DNA of 63,251 bases from CAZAQK01 sp046344715 (GCA_046344715.1 JBKDKX010000011.1:1-63251), one strand, 5' to 3'. Numbered from the stretch's first letter, positions 54,854 to 63,110 are shown. Notes: generated by a model from the letters alone, not told the origin. Made by a program: numbers and translations.

Positions 54854-55369
54854 ATGAGTGCGGTGGTGATTGTAAGCAAAAATCAAGATTTTACTGATGT
54901 CGCCGCAGGGCTTATCCAGAAAGAACTGGGTGTTACCTGTCATATTGCAGAAGATAAAGCGCAATCCAAACAATGGCCGGAAGCATTGGTCATTACCGAT
55001 GAACACCTGCCCGTGCGTATGCAGGAATTATTGAACAATATCCGTAACAGCCTGGTTAATTCAGATCAAAAATGGATGATAGGTGAATGGGAATTGTCGG
55101 CACGCCTTAAAACATTATCGAGTAGCGGCATAAGTATCGATCTTACCGATAAGGAGGTGCAGTTGCTGCAATGTTTAGTGGATGCAGGAAAGCAAGGCAT
55201 GGATCGTGACGAACTGCTTAAACGCGTATGGGGTTTTGAACCGGATATTAACACCCATACGTTGGAAACACATATCTATCGTTTACGTGCTAAGCTTCGT
55301 GATCTATCAGGAAAAGATGATGTAATAAGTGTATCGAATGGCAAATACAGGCTGGGCTGCAACGGATGA
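54854..55369 (+). CDS. Winged-helix regulator with a degenerate receiver
   Basis: 171 residues. The C-terminal 100 residues form an OmpR-type winged helix: IDLTDKEVQLLQCLVDAGKQGMDRDELLKRVWGFEPD, then THTLETHIYRLRAKLRDLSG and VISVSNGKYRLG. The N-terminal 70 residues (MSAVVIVSKNQDFTDVAAGLI..., ALVITDEHLP) look like a shortened receiver that lacks the acidic pair, the Thr/Ser and the Lys. It probably does not respond to phosphorylation. The ATG at 54854 follows AGGGAA. Overlaps rlmN by 4 bases; divergent from ribA. Confidence 0.82.
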   Translation: MSAVVIVSKNQDFTDVAAGLIQKELGVTCHIAEDKAQSKQWPEALVITDEHLPVRMQELLNNIRNSLVNSDQKWMIGEWELSARLKTLSSSGISIDLTDKEVQLLQCLVDAGKQGMDRDELLKRVWGFEPDINTHTLETHIYRLRAKLRDLSGKDDVISVSNGKYRLGCNG

Positions 55370-56463
55370 CACAAGAAAAAATCCATCTCATCGGCTTGGC
55401 GCGAAAGGAACTGGAAGGGCATCTGGTAGCAAATGGGCTGGAGAAATTCCGCGCTGGCCAAATCTGGCAGTGGATGTATGTGAAGGGTGCCACCGAATTT
55501 TCTCAGATGTCGAGCATCGCCAAAAAACAGCAACAGCAGCTTTCTGAAATATTTACTCTGGCGCGTCCTGGCATTGCTAAAAACCTGACATCGTTTGATG
55601 GTACGCGCAAATGGCTGTTGGAATTTGCTGATAAAAACAAAGTGGAAGCGGTATTTATTCCGGAAGAAGACCGAGGTGCGCTTTGCGTTTCATCGCAGGT
55701 GGGGTGCACGCTTTCCTGTTCATTCTGCCATACCGGCACGATGAAACTGGTGCGAAATTTAACCGCTGGGGAAATCATAGCGCAGGTACTGGTGGCGCGT
55801 GATGGGCTGGGTGAATGGGGCAAAAAACGTGAGGATGGCCTGTTTACCAACATCGTGATGATGGGCATGGGCGAGCCGCTCTATAATTATGATCAGGTTG
55901 CGCGCGCGCTTAAAATCATTATGGACGGCGAAGGTATTGCTATTTCCAAGCGCAAAATTACGCTTTCTACCTCAGGCGTGGTGCCGATGATAAAACAATG
56001 CGGCGAAGAGCTGGGCGTGAACCTAGCGATCAGCTTACATGCCGTGCGCGATGAACTGCGTGATGAGCTGGTGCCACTCAACAAAAAATATCCTATCAAG
56101 GAATTGCTGCAAGCCTGCCGTGATTACCCGGCCGCGAATAATGCACGGCGCATTACTTTTGAATATGTGATGTTAAAAGACGTGAATGATTCCGATGCTG
56201 ATGCGCGCGAGCTCTGCCGCCTGCTTAAGGGTATTCCTGCCAAGGTGAATCTGATTCCGTGGAATCCATGGCCGGGCGCTAAGTATGAAACCTCTTCGCG
56301 CAACCGCATCATGGCATTCTCCCGCATCGTCAATGATGCCGGTTATTCTTCGCCGGTGCGCGCCACACGCGGGCAGGACATCTTCGCCGCCTGTGGCCAG
56401 TTGAAATCTGACTCCGAGCGCAAGAAAGGCGAGAAGGTGTGGTTAGGAAATAATGAAGCCTAA
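55366..56463 (+). CDS. rlmN: 23S rRNA/tRNA (adenine C2) methyltransferase RlmN
   Basis: Radical SAM enzyme that methylates A2503 of 23S rRNA and A37 of some tRNAs. 365 residues. Cluster motif CTLSCSFC (Cys114, 118, 121) after CVSSQVG, NIVMMGMGEPLYNYD, ITLSTSGVVPMIKQ, LAISLHAVRDELRDELVP, and the C-terminal region SPVRATRGQDIFAACGQL with the second catalytic Cys. Overlaps the gene before by 4 bases and the TfoX-C gene by 11. Confidence 0.97.
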   Translation: MTQEKIHLIGLARKELEGHLVANGLEKFRAGQIWQWMYVKGATEFSQMSSIAKKQQQQLSEIFTLARPGIAKNLTSFDGTRKWLLEFADKNKVEAVFIPEEDRGALCVSSQVGCTLSCSFCHTGTMKLVRNLTAGEIIAQVLVARDGLGEWGKKREDGLFTNIVMMGMGEPLYNYDQVARALKIIMDGEGIAISKRKITLSTSGVVPMIKQCGEELGVNLAISLHAVRDELRDELVPLNKKYPIKELLQACRDYPAANNARRITFEYVMLKDVNDSDADARELCRLLKGIPAKVNLIPWNPWPGAKYETSSRNRIMAFSRIVNDAGYSSPVRATRGQDIFAACGQLKSDSERKKGEKVWLGNNEA

Positions 56464-56719
56464 GACGCTTGAAGATATGAAAAATATTGGCCCCGCCATG
56501 GCCCGCTGGTTGCGTGCTGCAGGTATTAAAATCCCTGATCAGATGGTTGCACTGGGTGCGGTTGAATGTTACAGGCGTATACGTATGCAGGATAGAAATG
56601 CAGCAAATAAAATGGCACTGTATGCACTTTATGGTGCAATCCATAATATTAATTGCCTACGACTGGATTCTGACATTAAGCAAATGTTAAACGACATGCT
56701 GGAGAATGCGGACGCATGA
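56453..56719 (+). CDS. TfoX C-terminal domain protein
   Basis: 88 residues, a stand-alone TfoX-C domain with a helix-hairpin-helix start: TLEDMKNIGPAMARWLRAAGI, then VALGAVECYRRIRM and ALYALYGAIHNINCLRL. In full-length TfoX/Sxy this domain follows an N-terminal domain that is missing here. Single-domain forms are common, and their role is unclear. Overlaps rlmN and the MFS gene, so coupled to both. Confidence 0.9.
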   Translation: MKPKTLEDMKNIGPAMARWLRAAGIKIPDQMVALGAVECYRRIRMQDRNAANKMALYALYGAIHNINCLRLDSDIKQMLNDMLENADA

Positions 56720-57972
56720 AAAAAGTCGTCGTCTCCGGAATGATTGGTAATGGCCTGGAGTGGTATGATTACGCCCTCTATGGCCAGCTGGCATGGTTAC
56801 TTTCCAAAAAGTTTTTTCCAGAAAGCGAAGGGGCGGCGCAGCTGCTTTTAACCTTTAGTGTGTTTGCAGCCGGATTTCTGGTACGTCCACTGGGCGCAGC
56901 ATTTTTTGGCTGGCTGGGCGACCGGCGCGGGCGTAAATTCGCGATGGTAGTCGCTATTTTGATGATGGCGATTCCTACCGGCCTCATCGGCGTACTGCCG
57001 ACCTATGAGCAAATTGGCATCCTGGCACCAATTGCGCTGACCCTTATTCGCCTGCTGCAGGGCATTTCTCTCGGCGGCGAATTTTCCGGATCGATTACCT
57101 ATATTGTTGAACATGCGCCCAGCAACCGGCGCGGGCTGGCGGGGTCAGCATCGCTGGTGTCACTGATGCTTGGCTTTATGCTGGGGATTGTAGTGGTGCG
57201 CGGTTTTATGGCCTATGTCGGGCAGGAAGCCTTCGAGGAATTCTGGTGGCGTATACCCTTTATCCTTGGCATCGTAATTGGCTTTGTCGGGTTTTATATC
57301 CGCAGCCACTGCGAGGAAAGTCCGGTCTATGAGGAAGCAAAAAGGGAAAACACTCTTTCCCCTACGCCGGTACGTCAGGCGTTTCGTAAGCATCCATGGG
57401 AAATGCTGCAGGGGTTTGGTGCGTATATTACTGTTACCATGCCGTTCTACCTGACCACGATTTTCTTTATCACTTTCATGAAAAAACATCTTGGCACTAC
57501 AGCGGAAGACGCCCTAGAAATCAGCTTTCTCAACATGCTTGCCATGCTGATGATGATTCCTATTTCTGCCTGGGCGTCCGATCATATTGGCCGCCGTAAA
57601 ATCATGATGGGTGCGGCGTTTGCCATGTTGTTGTCAGTCCATTTCCTGTTTTCGGTGTTTGTGCCAGGGCAGGATACGACTACGCTGGCGATATCACAGT
57701 TTCTATTTTGTCTGCTGCTTGGCATCTATATGGGGCCGGTGGCGGCGTTTCTGGTTGAACTATTCCCGACCTCGGTGCGGTTTTCCGGCATGGCCATTTC
57801 CTATAATCTAAGCGCGGCCATTTTTGGGGGCTCGGCGCCACTGGTGTGTGAATGGCTGATTTCGGGAACCGGCGATGATACCTCGATCGCATGGTATGTC
57901 ATGTCTTGTAACATTGCCTCGCTCATTGCGCTGTGGTTTTATAAAGACCGTTACCGAGAGGCATTGCGTTAG
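56716..57972 (+). CDS. MHS-family MFS transporter (ProP-like)
   Basis: 418 residues with about 12 membrane spans. Family marks: GNGLEWYDYALYGQLAWLLSKKFFP at the start, the loop GWLGDRRGRKFAM between spans 2 and 3, RLLQGISLGGEFSGSITYIVEHAPSNRRGL and the repeat of the loop in WASDHIGRRKIMM. Related proteins carry proline, betaine, citrate or oxoglutarate with H+; the substrate is not decidable here. Overlaps the next gene by 4 bases tail to tail. Confidence 0.9.
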   Translation: MKKVVVSGMIGNGLEWYDYALYGQLAWLLSKKFFPESEGAAQLLLTFSVFAAGFLVRPLGAAFFGWLGDRRGRKFAMVVAILMMAIPTGLIGVLPTYEQIGILAPIALTLIRLLQGISLGGEFSGSITYIVEHAPSNRRGLAGSASLVSLMLGFMLGIVVVRGFMAYVGQEAFEEFWWRIPFILGIVIGFVGFYIRSHCEESPVYEEAKRENTLSPTPVRQAFRKHPWEMLQGFGAYITVTMPFYLTTIFFITFMKKHLGTTAEDALEISFLNMLAMLMMIPISAWASDHIGRRKIMMGAAFAMLLSVHFLFSVFVPGQDTTTLAISQFLFCLLLGIYMGPVAAFLVELFPTSVRFSGMAISYNLSAAIFGGSAPLVCEWLISGTGDDTSIAWYVMSCNIASLIALWFYKDRYREALR

Positions 57973-58289
57973 CGATACATGTAATGGCCGCAGACAAATA
58001 AATACATGATTTCAAACATCAGGGCGGCACTGCGTGAAGTATTTTCTGATTCGGCAAAAAAGGCGCGCGCCAGAAAGAAATACTTGAATACGTGAAAGGA
58101 AAACACAAGAAAATACTGGGTTTGTTTACCTGCCAGAAACGGGTTGAGATCAGAAATATGCATTACTAGATGGATAGGCGAGCCGTATACCATAAAATCT
58201 GCAATTAGATCATGGCGGTTCATCCCTATGGCGGTGACAACCACAGAAAGCTGCAAAAACGTTACAACAAGTGCTAGTATGGAATACAT
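57969..58289 (-). CDS. Hypothetical membrane protein
   Basis: 106 residues from ATG 58289, which has GGAAG seven bases before it. A longer frame opens at 58379 but has no better site. Predicted membrane segments: YSILALVVTFLQLSVVVTAIG and QYFLVFSFHVFKYFFLARAFF, perhaps a third at ALMFEIMYLFVCGHYMYR. No family recognised. It lies between a transporter and a tRNA gene, with no clear partner. Confidence 0.6.
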   Translation of the reverse strand: MYSILALVVTFLQLSVVVTAIGMNRHDLIADFMVYGSPIHLVMHISDLNPFLAGKQTQYFLVFSFHVFKYFFLARAFFAESENTSRSAALMFEIMYLFVCGHYMYR

Positions 58290-58402
58290 AAAACCGCTTC
58301 CAATAATGTATCCATTGTACTGCAAGGTAGCATAAAAAGCAATTATTTGATATTTATCAAATAATTCTGAATTATACACCGCAGTGGCAGGGGCAAATGG
58401 CC

Positions 58403-58431
58403 TTGACTTTACCTATCGCTTCCACTACCAC
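58403..58431 (+). promoter_or_regulatory. Probable promoter of tRNA-Tyr
   Basis: TTGACT at 58403-58408 and TACCAC at 58426-58431 with a 17 base spacer, followed by a GC-rich stretch (CGGGCACCC) typical of stable-RNA discriminator regions. The tRNA begins 19 bases beyond the -10 box. The -10 match is weak. Confidence 0.45.
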
Positions 58432-58449
58432 GGGCACCCTGCCTTTTGT

Positions 58450-58535
58450 GGAGGAGTGGCCGAGTGGTCAATGGCAGCAGACTGTAAATCTGCCCGCGTA
58501 AGCGTTCGCTGGTTCAAATCCAGCCTCCTCCACCA
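58450..58535 (+). tRNA. tRNA-Tyr (anticodon GTA), CCA encoded
   Basis: Acceptor stem GGAGGAG/CTCCTCC, D-arm, anticodon GTA at 58484-58486 in the loop of CAGACTGTAAATCTG, long variable arm (CCCGCGTAAGCG), T-arm GCTGGTTCAAATCCAGC, discriminator A and encoded CCA (58533-58535). The long variable arm and GTA fit tyrosine. Confidence 0.97.
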
Positions 58536-58551
58536 TTACCTCTAAATATTC

Positions 58552-60573
58552 CTAAAACGCGGCCTTATGTATCGTACCGCAGCGGCTGCACGTTGTGCCG
58601 TTGCAATCAGGGGAATTAGGCGTTGCCGTGATATTGTATTGGCTGGGGGTCATGCTGCTGTTTACGCAGTTGGCACTTCCAGCCGCGCCCGCAAAATTAC
58701 CAATCCCATTGGCACTAAGGGTGGGGCCAAGCCAAGCGGAAACAAAATCGCCTACGGCCTGCACGGTACCAGTCAGTGGCAGACCGTCATCCGTTTTCTG
58801 ATCAAGAAAGAATGCATCTGCGGGAGGTAATGCGGCACTGCCGAAATTGCTGGCATTCCCCTGACTGGTAATCCAGAAATAATGACCATCTCTGGCTGCT
58901 TGAGGTCTGGGTTCTGTTCCTAACGCAAGATAATATCCGGGAAATACCGCAACGCCAGCCGCTACAGACATGATAGGTGCCACAGCGCGCATAGCAAGTG
59001 CGGGCGTGTTCATCAGCGTCATTGTGCTGCCATCACCATGCATTACTGAAGATGTTTCTTCTTTAACCAAGCTGGCATTGCGTAGATGCTCCCAGAAATC
59101 TGCAGTTTCAAACTGCCCGACATAGTTTGCTCCCCATATGCCGATGATGTTGTTTCCATCACCGATTGCCGTATGGCCTGGGTTTACTAATCCCAGTGTG
59201 CGTGCATTGTAACAATCGCCCGGTAAGCAATTATACTTCAGGCGGAAGGCATTCACTGCGGTGCTGTAACGCTCTATCTGTGATACAGTGCTGCGGAGTT
59301 CGCTGGCGCGGACTAAATCTCTGCCAACCAGAATGCCACTGGTGATAAGGCCGATAATGAGAAGTACTACAGAAATTTCAACCAGCGTAAACGCTAGCTG
59401 CGGATTTTGTGGATAGGTTGTGATGTAGTGGTTGATGCTAGCGTCTACCAGCGTATCAAATATATCTGCGTCATATGCAGTATGCTGAATAATTGTATTA
59501 TAACAGCGATGCGCCTCGGCCAGTGTTAGTTTACGTGCGGCATGAAGCATGGCTAACTTGCCGAACGTATCATTACCCAGTGTTGCCAGTAAAATATGGC
59601 GGGTGGGGGCTGGCATGTGTTCGTGCATGTAATCCAGAAGACCAAGCATGGTACGGATTTTAAGGGTTACATCTTCAGGAAGTGAGAGAAACTCACTGGT
59701 TTGTTTTAATGCGGTAGCTGGATCAAATGAACTGCCCAAAATTAATGCGGTCAGGCGGAAAGCGTAATCGGATGGTTTGCCACACTGCATTTCCAGCGAT
59801 TCAAGAATCTGCAAAGGCTTCAGGCACTCCACGGGAAAGCCACATGCAATGCTTAGAATGCCGTGCTCGTGCATACATGCAATGGTGTTGTATGGTCGTG
59901 GCGCAGCCAGCAGCCTTGCCATCTCGCGCTTGATATTAAAGTTATTGCCGCTGGTGATCTTGGAGTGTGGCAAAAGATGCCCGAGTTTTTTACATGCCTT
60001 AACCGTGTAGGCATCTGGTTCTCCCTTGCCATACCATGCATGGAAACGGAAGAAGCGGAGTATTTCCGGCGGTTTACGTGGAACTGAATCATTCGGATCA
60101 ACATTAAAATGCACGCGCCCATTCAGCGCATCCTGCACGCCACCAAAGAAATCATACAGTTCGCCCTCGGGCGTGAGGAACAGGCTGTTCATGGTGAAAT
60201 CGCAATAAATAGCCCTGCGGCGTATGGCTTCGCGGGATATTTGCACATCACTGCTTAAAAAATCAGGATCAAGCCATGGGATAATATCAAACGAAAGACC
60301 ATCCACATCGGCGATGAGTTTACCATATCCGCCGATAGTTGATGGGATGCCAGCATTATCAAGAGCTTCTTTTATGGCTTCTGGTGTTGTAGCGGCAAAC
60401 AGGTCAATATCTGAAGGCTCGCATACGCCAAGAATAGTATCACGCAGCGCGCCACCGAAAAACACAAACCGGATGTTCGCAGATTGTAACGCGTGGGTGA
60501 GTCTTGTCACTTCTGGCCGGTTAAGCCAGACGGGGCAGAAAGCTGCAGGCGCAAGCGGATTTTGGACGTCCAT
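58552..60573 (-). CDS. Fusion: CCA/poly(A)-type nucleotidyltransferase joined to a type IV pilin-like protein
   Basis: One open frame of 673 codons with two unrelated parts. Residues 1-385 are a class II nucleotidyltransferase: FGGALRD at 39-45, metal-binding Asp55 and Asp57 in PSDIDLFA, CDFTMNSLF at 124-132, and EILRFFRFHAWYGK at 170-183. It is clearly related to the cca at 39.3 kb but more divergent. From residue 390 there is a prepilin signal, NPQLAFTLVEISVVLLIIGL, with the cleavage point before Phe395. The mature pilin part of 279 residues has four Cys near its end. The segment before the cleavage site has no start codon of its own in frame close by, so the pilin cannot easily be a separate gene. 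It runs against tRNA-Tyr. Confidence 0.85.
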   Translation of the reverse strand: MDVQNPLAPAAFCPVWLNRPEVTRLTHALQSANIRFVFFGGALRDTILGVCEPSDIDLFAATTPEAIKEALDNAGIPSTIGGYGKLIADVDGLSFDIIPWLDPDFLSSDVQISREAIRRRAIYCDFTMNSLFLTPEGELYDFFGGVQDALNGRVHFNVDPNDSVPRKPPEILRFFRFHAWYGKGEPDAYTVKACKKLGHLLPHSKITSGNNFNIKREMARLLAAPRPYNTIACMHEHGILSIACGFPVECLKPLQILESLEMQCGKPSDYAFRLTALILGSSFDPATALKQTSEFLSLPEDVTLKIRTMLGLLDYMHEHMPAPTRHILLATLGNDTFGKLAMLHAARKLTLAEAHRCYNTIIQHTAYDADIFDTLVDASINHYITTYPQNPQLAFTLVEISVVLLIIGLITSGILVGRDLVRASELRSTVSQIERYSTAVNAFRLKYNCLPGDCYNARTLGLVNPGHTAIGDGNNIIGIWGANYVGQFETADFWEHLRNASLVKEETSSVMHGDGSTMTLMNTPALAMRAVAPIMSVAAGVAVFPGYYLALGTEPRPQAARDGHYFWITSQGNASNFGSAALPPADAFFLDQKTDDGLPLTGTVQAVGDFVSAWLGPTLSANGIGNFAGAAGSANCVNSSMTPSQYNITATPNSPDCNGTTCSRCGTIHKAAF

Positions 60574-60616
60574 AACCGCCCATTATTACACAGCAATTAT
60601 TAAATAATGCTGAAAA

Positions 60617-61960
60617 TTACCCCTTAAATCCGCGGGTGAAGCCTTTCCAGCAGCTATCATAATCCTTCTGCAGGGCTGGGGTTTCCATGGCAAAGCGCGT
60701 GGGTTTTATCACGAAGCGCGTTTCAAACATGAAGGCCAATGTCTGGTCAATTTTGTGTGGTTTCAGTTCAGCTTTTGTAGCTTTTTCAAAGCTATCCGCG
60801 TCTGGGCCGTGGCCAGACATGCGGTTATGCAGGCTCGCACCACCCGGAACAAAGCCGCCGCCTTCCTTGGCATCATAAATACCATGGATAAGCCCCATGA
60901 ATTCGCTCATCACGTTGCGATGGAAGTAGGGCGGGCGGAAGGTGTCTTCACCCACCATCCAGCGCGGCGGGAAAATCACGAAATCGGCATTGGCGGTGCC
61001 CGGGATTTCGCTAGGCGAGGTGAGTACGGTAAAAATGGATGGATCGGGATGGTCAAAACTTACAGTGCCGATGGTGTTAAAATGCGCCAGATTATATTTA
61101 TATGGCGCAAGGTTACCATGCCACGCCACCACGTCCAGCGGAGAGTGGGAAAGCTCGGTTGCCCATAAATTACCGCAGAATTTCTGCACCATCTGCGTTT
61201 TCGCGGGTTTATCTTCAAACCATGCTTTAGGTGTCAGGAAGTCACGCGGGTTGGCAAGTCCGTTAGCACCGATAGGGCCAAGGTCAGGGATTTTAAACAT
61301 CGCGCCATAATTTTCAAGAATGTAGCCACGGGCTGAATTTTCAACAAGCTCTACGCGGAAGCGCATGCCGCGCGGTACAACGGCGATTTCACCGGGTGCA
61401 ATCTCTAGTATCCCCAGCTCTGAACAGATTTTGATTGCGCCAAGCTGTGGCACAAAAAGCATCTCGCCATCGGCATTGAAAAACACTCGATCTTTCATGG
61501 ATTGGTTACAGGCATAGATGTGAATGGCAACGCCGGTACCTGCTTCTGCATCACCATTGCCGGCCATGGTAATAAGGCCATCTACAAAATCAGTGGGCTT
61601 GCTTGGAATTTCTACCGGATTCCAGCGCAGCCGATTGGCAGAAATGTCGCTTACCTCATTAAAGGGCGCGCTTCTAAGCAAACCATTATCCATGCGCTTG
61701 AAGGCGGTATGCGCGGTGGTTGGGGCTATGCGATACATCCATGTGCGCTTATTTTCATTGCGGGGGGCGGTAAAGGCAGTGCCGGAGAATTGCTCGGCAT
61801 ACAGACCTTTAGCTACCTGCTGCGGAGAATTTCTTCCGACTGGAAGTACGCCAACCACTGCCTCACTGGAATTATGATTACCAAATCCGTTAAAATAATG
61901 TTCTGTGTCGTATGCGCTCATTGCGTTGCCCCGAGGTCTGGTCGCTGGTTGGCTGGACAT
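60617..61960 (-). CDS. hmgA: Homogentisate 1,2-dioxygenase
   Basis: Iron enzyme that opens the homogentisate ring in tyrosine and phenylalanine breakdown. Landmarks: FNGFGNHNSSEAVVGVLPVGRNSPQ, GLYAEQFSGTAFTAPRNENKRTWMYRI, VVPRGMRFRVEL, FPPRWMVGEDTFRPPYFHRNVMSEFMGLIHG, GGASLHNRMSGHGPD with iron-binding His and Glu among them. 447 residues. AAGGAA precedes the ATG at 61960. The first 13 residues before MSAYDTEHYFNGFG may be from a degraded repeat. No other gene of this pathway is adjacent. Confidence 0.95.
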   Translation of the reverse strand: MSSQPATRPRGNAMSAYDTEHYFNGFGNHNSSEAVVGVLPVGRNSPQQVAKGLYAEQFSGTAFTAPRNENKRTWMYRIAPTTAHTAFKRMDNGLLRSAPFNEVSDISANRLRWNPVEIPSKPTDFVDGLITMAGNGDAEAGTGVAIHIYACNQSMKDRVFFNADGEMLFVPQLGAIKICSELGILEIAPGEIAVVPRGMRFRVELVENSARGYILENYGAMFKIPDLGPIGANGLANPRDFLTPKAWFEDKPAKTQMVQKFCGNLWATELSHSPLDVVAWHGNLAPYKYNLAHFNTIGTVSFDHPDPSIFTVLTSPSEIPGTANADFVIFPPRWMVGEDTFRPPYFHRNVMSEFMGLIHGIYDAKEGGGFVPGGASLHNRMSGHGPDADSFEKATKAELKPHKIDQTLAFMFETRFVIKPTRFAMETPALQKDYDSCWKGFTRGFKG

Positions 61961-62085
61961 GGCTAAATTCCTTGTTTTCTGCGGATATTAGGCTGATAAT
62001 AGCACAGGTTTCACCAAAGACAATATAGCGCTTTGCTTTTATCCGATTGACGGAAATCAAGCTTAGGGCGTAATCTGCGGAGCCT

Positions 62086-62658
62086 ATGCGGTTACTTTTA
62101 GTCCTTACGTCAATACTGAGCCTTTCCCCTATTTTCATTGCCCATGCGCAAATGAAGCAGAAAATTATTATTCGTGACGGGAAAATAGTCAGCGGCGCGT
62201 TGCCAAGCAGCGGTGATACAAAGCAAAATTCTGGTGCTGTTGCTATTAGCGAGTCTCAGCGGTTTATGTTTAAAGCTCAGCAGAGCGTGATGAAAAAGGA
62301 TCTTGCCACGGCAGAAGCCCTTTATACGGAAGCCATTGCACGTGATGGCTCAAATGTGCAGGCTTATTTGCATCGTGGTGTAGTACGTCGTGAACTGCAT
62401 GATTATCGAGGTGTGGATGCCGATGCACGCATGGCAGTGACGCTTGCAAATAATGTTATACGTGCCAATCCACGTGATCCGGATGGATATTATGAGCGTA
62501 GCATGGCGCTCAGGCTTTTGAAGCAGTTTGACCTTGCCAGAAAAGATGTCCTCGCTGCTATCCAGCTTGGCGGTAAACCAAGCCTCAGTAATGATTTGCA
62601 GGCGATTGAGCTTGAAAGGAAGATGGCACTTTCAAAGGCGCAAACCGCTGCGCATTGA
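62086..62658 (+). CDS. TPR-repeat exported protein
   Basis: 190 residues. Signal peptide MRLLLVLTSILSLSPIFIAHA, then a short linker and about three tetratricopeptide repeats (around FKAQQSVMKKDLATAEALYTEAIARD, AYLHRGVVRRELHDYRGVDADARMAV, GYYERSMALRLLKQFDLARKDVLAAIQL). TPR proteins bind partner proteins; the partner is unknown. It may be specific to this lineage. It is the last gene before the tRNA-Gly and tuf genes. Confidence 0.75.
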   Translation: MRLLLVLTSILSLSPIFIAHAQMKQKIIIRDGKIVSGALPSSGDTKQNSGAVAISESQRFMFKAQQSVMKKDLATAEALYTEAIARDGSNVQAYLHRGVVRRELHDYRGVDADARMAVTLANNVIRANPRDPDGYYERSMALRLLKQFDLARKDVLAAIQLGGKPSLSNDLQAIELERKMALSKAQTAAH

Positions 62659-62725
62659 TATTCTGGTGCTTGACCAGAGAACTGAGTAGTAATAGAACCG
62701 GAGCCCTCAATGCGGGGGTAGCCTG

Positions 62726-62841
62726 TTAGATTTTCTTATGCGAGGCACGAGCTTAGAAAATCAACTGTCCTCGGAAGAGCGATAGCGAGATCCGGGGATC
62801 TCGTGCAAAAGAACTGGATTCCCGCTTTCGCGGGAATGACT
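62726..62841. repeat. Repeat cluster upstream of tRNA-Gly
   Basis: This gap between the TPR gene and tRNA-Gly has no gene. It holds a GATTTTCT...AGAAAATC inverted repeat (about 62731-62762) and a perfect hairpin TTCCCGC/GCGGGAA at 62819-62836. The latter is flanked by ACTGGA and TGAC, as in the common GGATTCCCGCTTTCGCGGGA-type intergenic repeat of many bacteria. Confidence 0.7.
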
Positions 62842-62850
62842 AAGGAGCGT

Positions 62851-62924
62851 GCGGGTGTAGCTTAGTGGTAAAGCTCCAGCCTTCCAAGCTGGCTATGAGG
62901 GTTCGATTCCCTTCACCCGCTCCA
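62851..62924 (+). tRNA. tRNA-Gly (anticodon TCC), CCA encoded
   Basis: Acceptor stem GCGGGTG/CACCCGC, D-arm TAGCTTAGTGGTAAAGCT, anticodon stem CCAGC/GCTGG with anticodon TCC at 62883-62885, T-arm GAGGGTTCGATTCCCTTC, discriminator T and CCA encoded. It precedes tuf, the usual companion of tRNA-Tyr and tRNA-Gly. Confidence 0.97.
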
Positions 62925-62925
62925 A

Positions 62926-63016
62926 GCTTCGCCCTTACGGGCTACGCGTGCCGCAGCCACAAAGTAGACCGTTAGGTCGAAGCGGTGTCCGGCGTAGCTC
63001 AAAGAGCGAAGACGGA
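62926..63016. repeat. Hairpin repeat cluster between tRNA-Gly and tuf
   Basis: Three hairpins in a row: GCCC-TTAC-GGGC at 62931-62942, GACC-GTTA-GGTC at 62967-62978, and an imperfect one of GTCCGGCGTAGCTC against GAGCGAAGACGGAC at 62987-63016. They look like small dispersed palindromes rather than a tRNA, although GTAGCTC and TTCAAATTCC words imitate tRNA arms. Any transcript from tRNA-Gly into tuf would carry these structures. Confidence 0.6.
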
Positions 63017-63110
63017 CTAATCGTATATTCAAATTCCACTAGACTTTCGCGCACTTCCCGCCTAATAACGGCGCAGGAAAACTGTATTCACTTTTACTAT
63101 TGAGGATATC

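Noticed and set aside
62987..63050. tRNA-like sequence (GTAGCTC, GAGC, TTCAAATTCC) after tRNA-Gly
   Set aside because: D-loop would have only three bases, and no acceptor or anticodon stem can be formed; better explained by the hairpin repeat.
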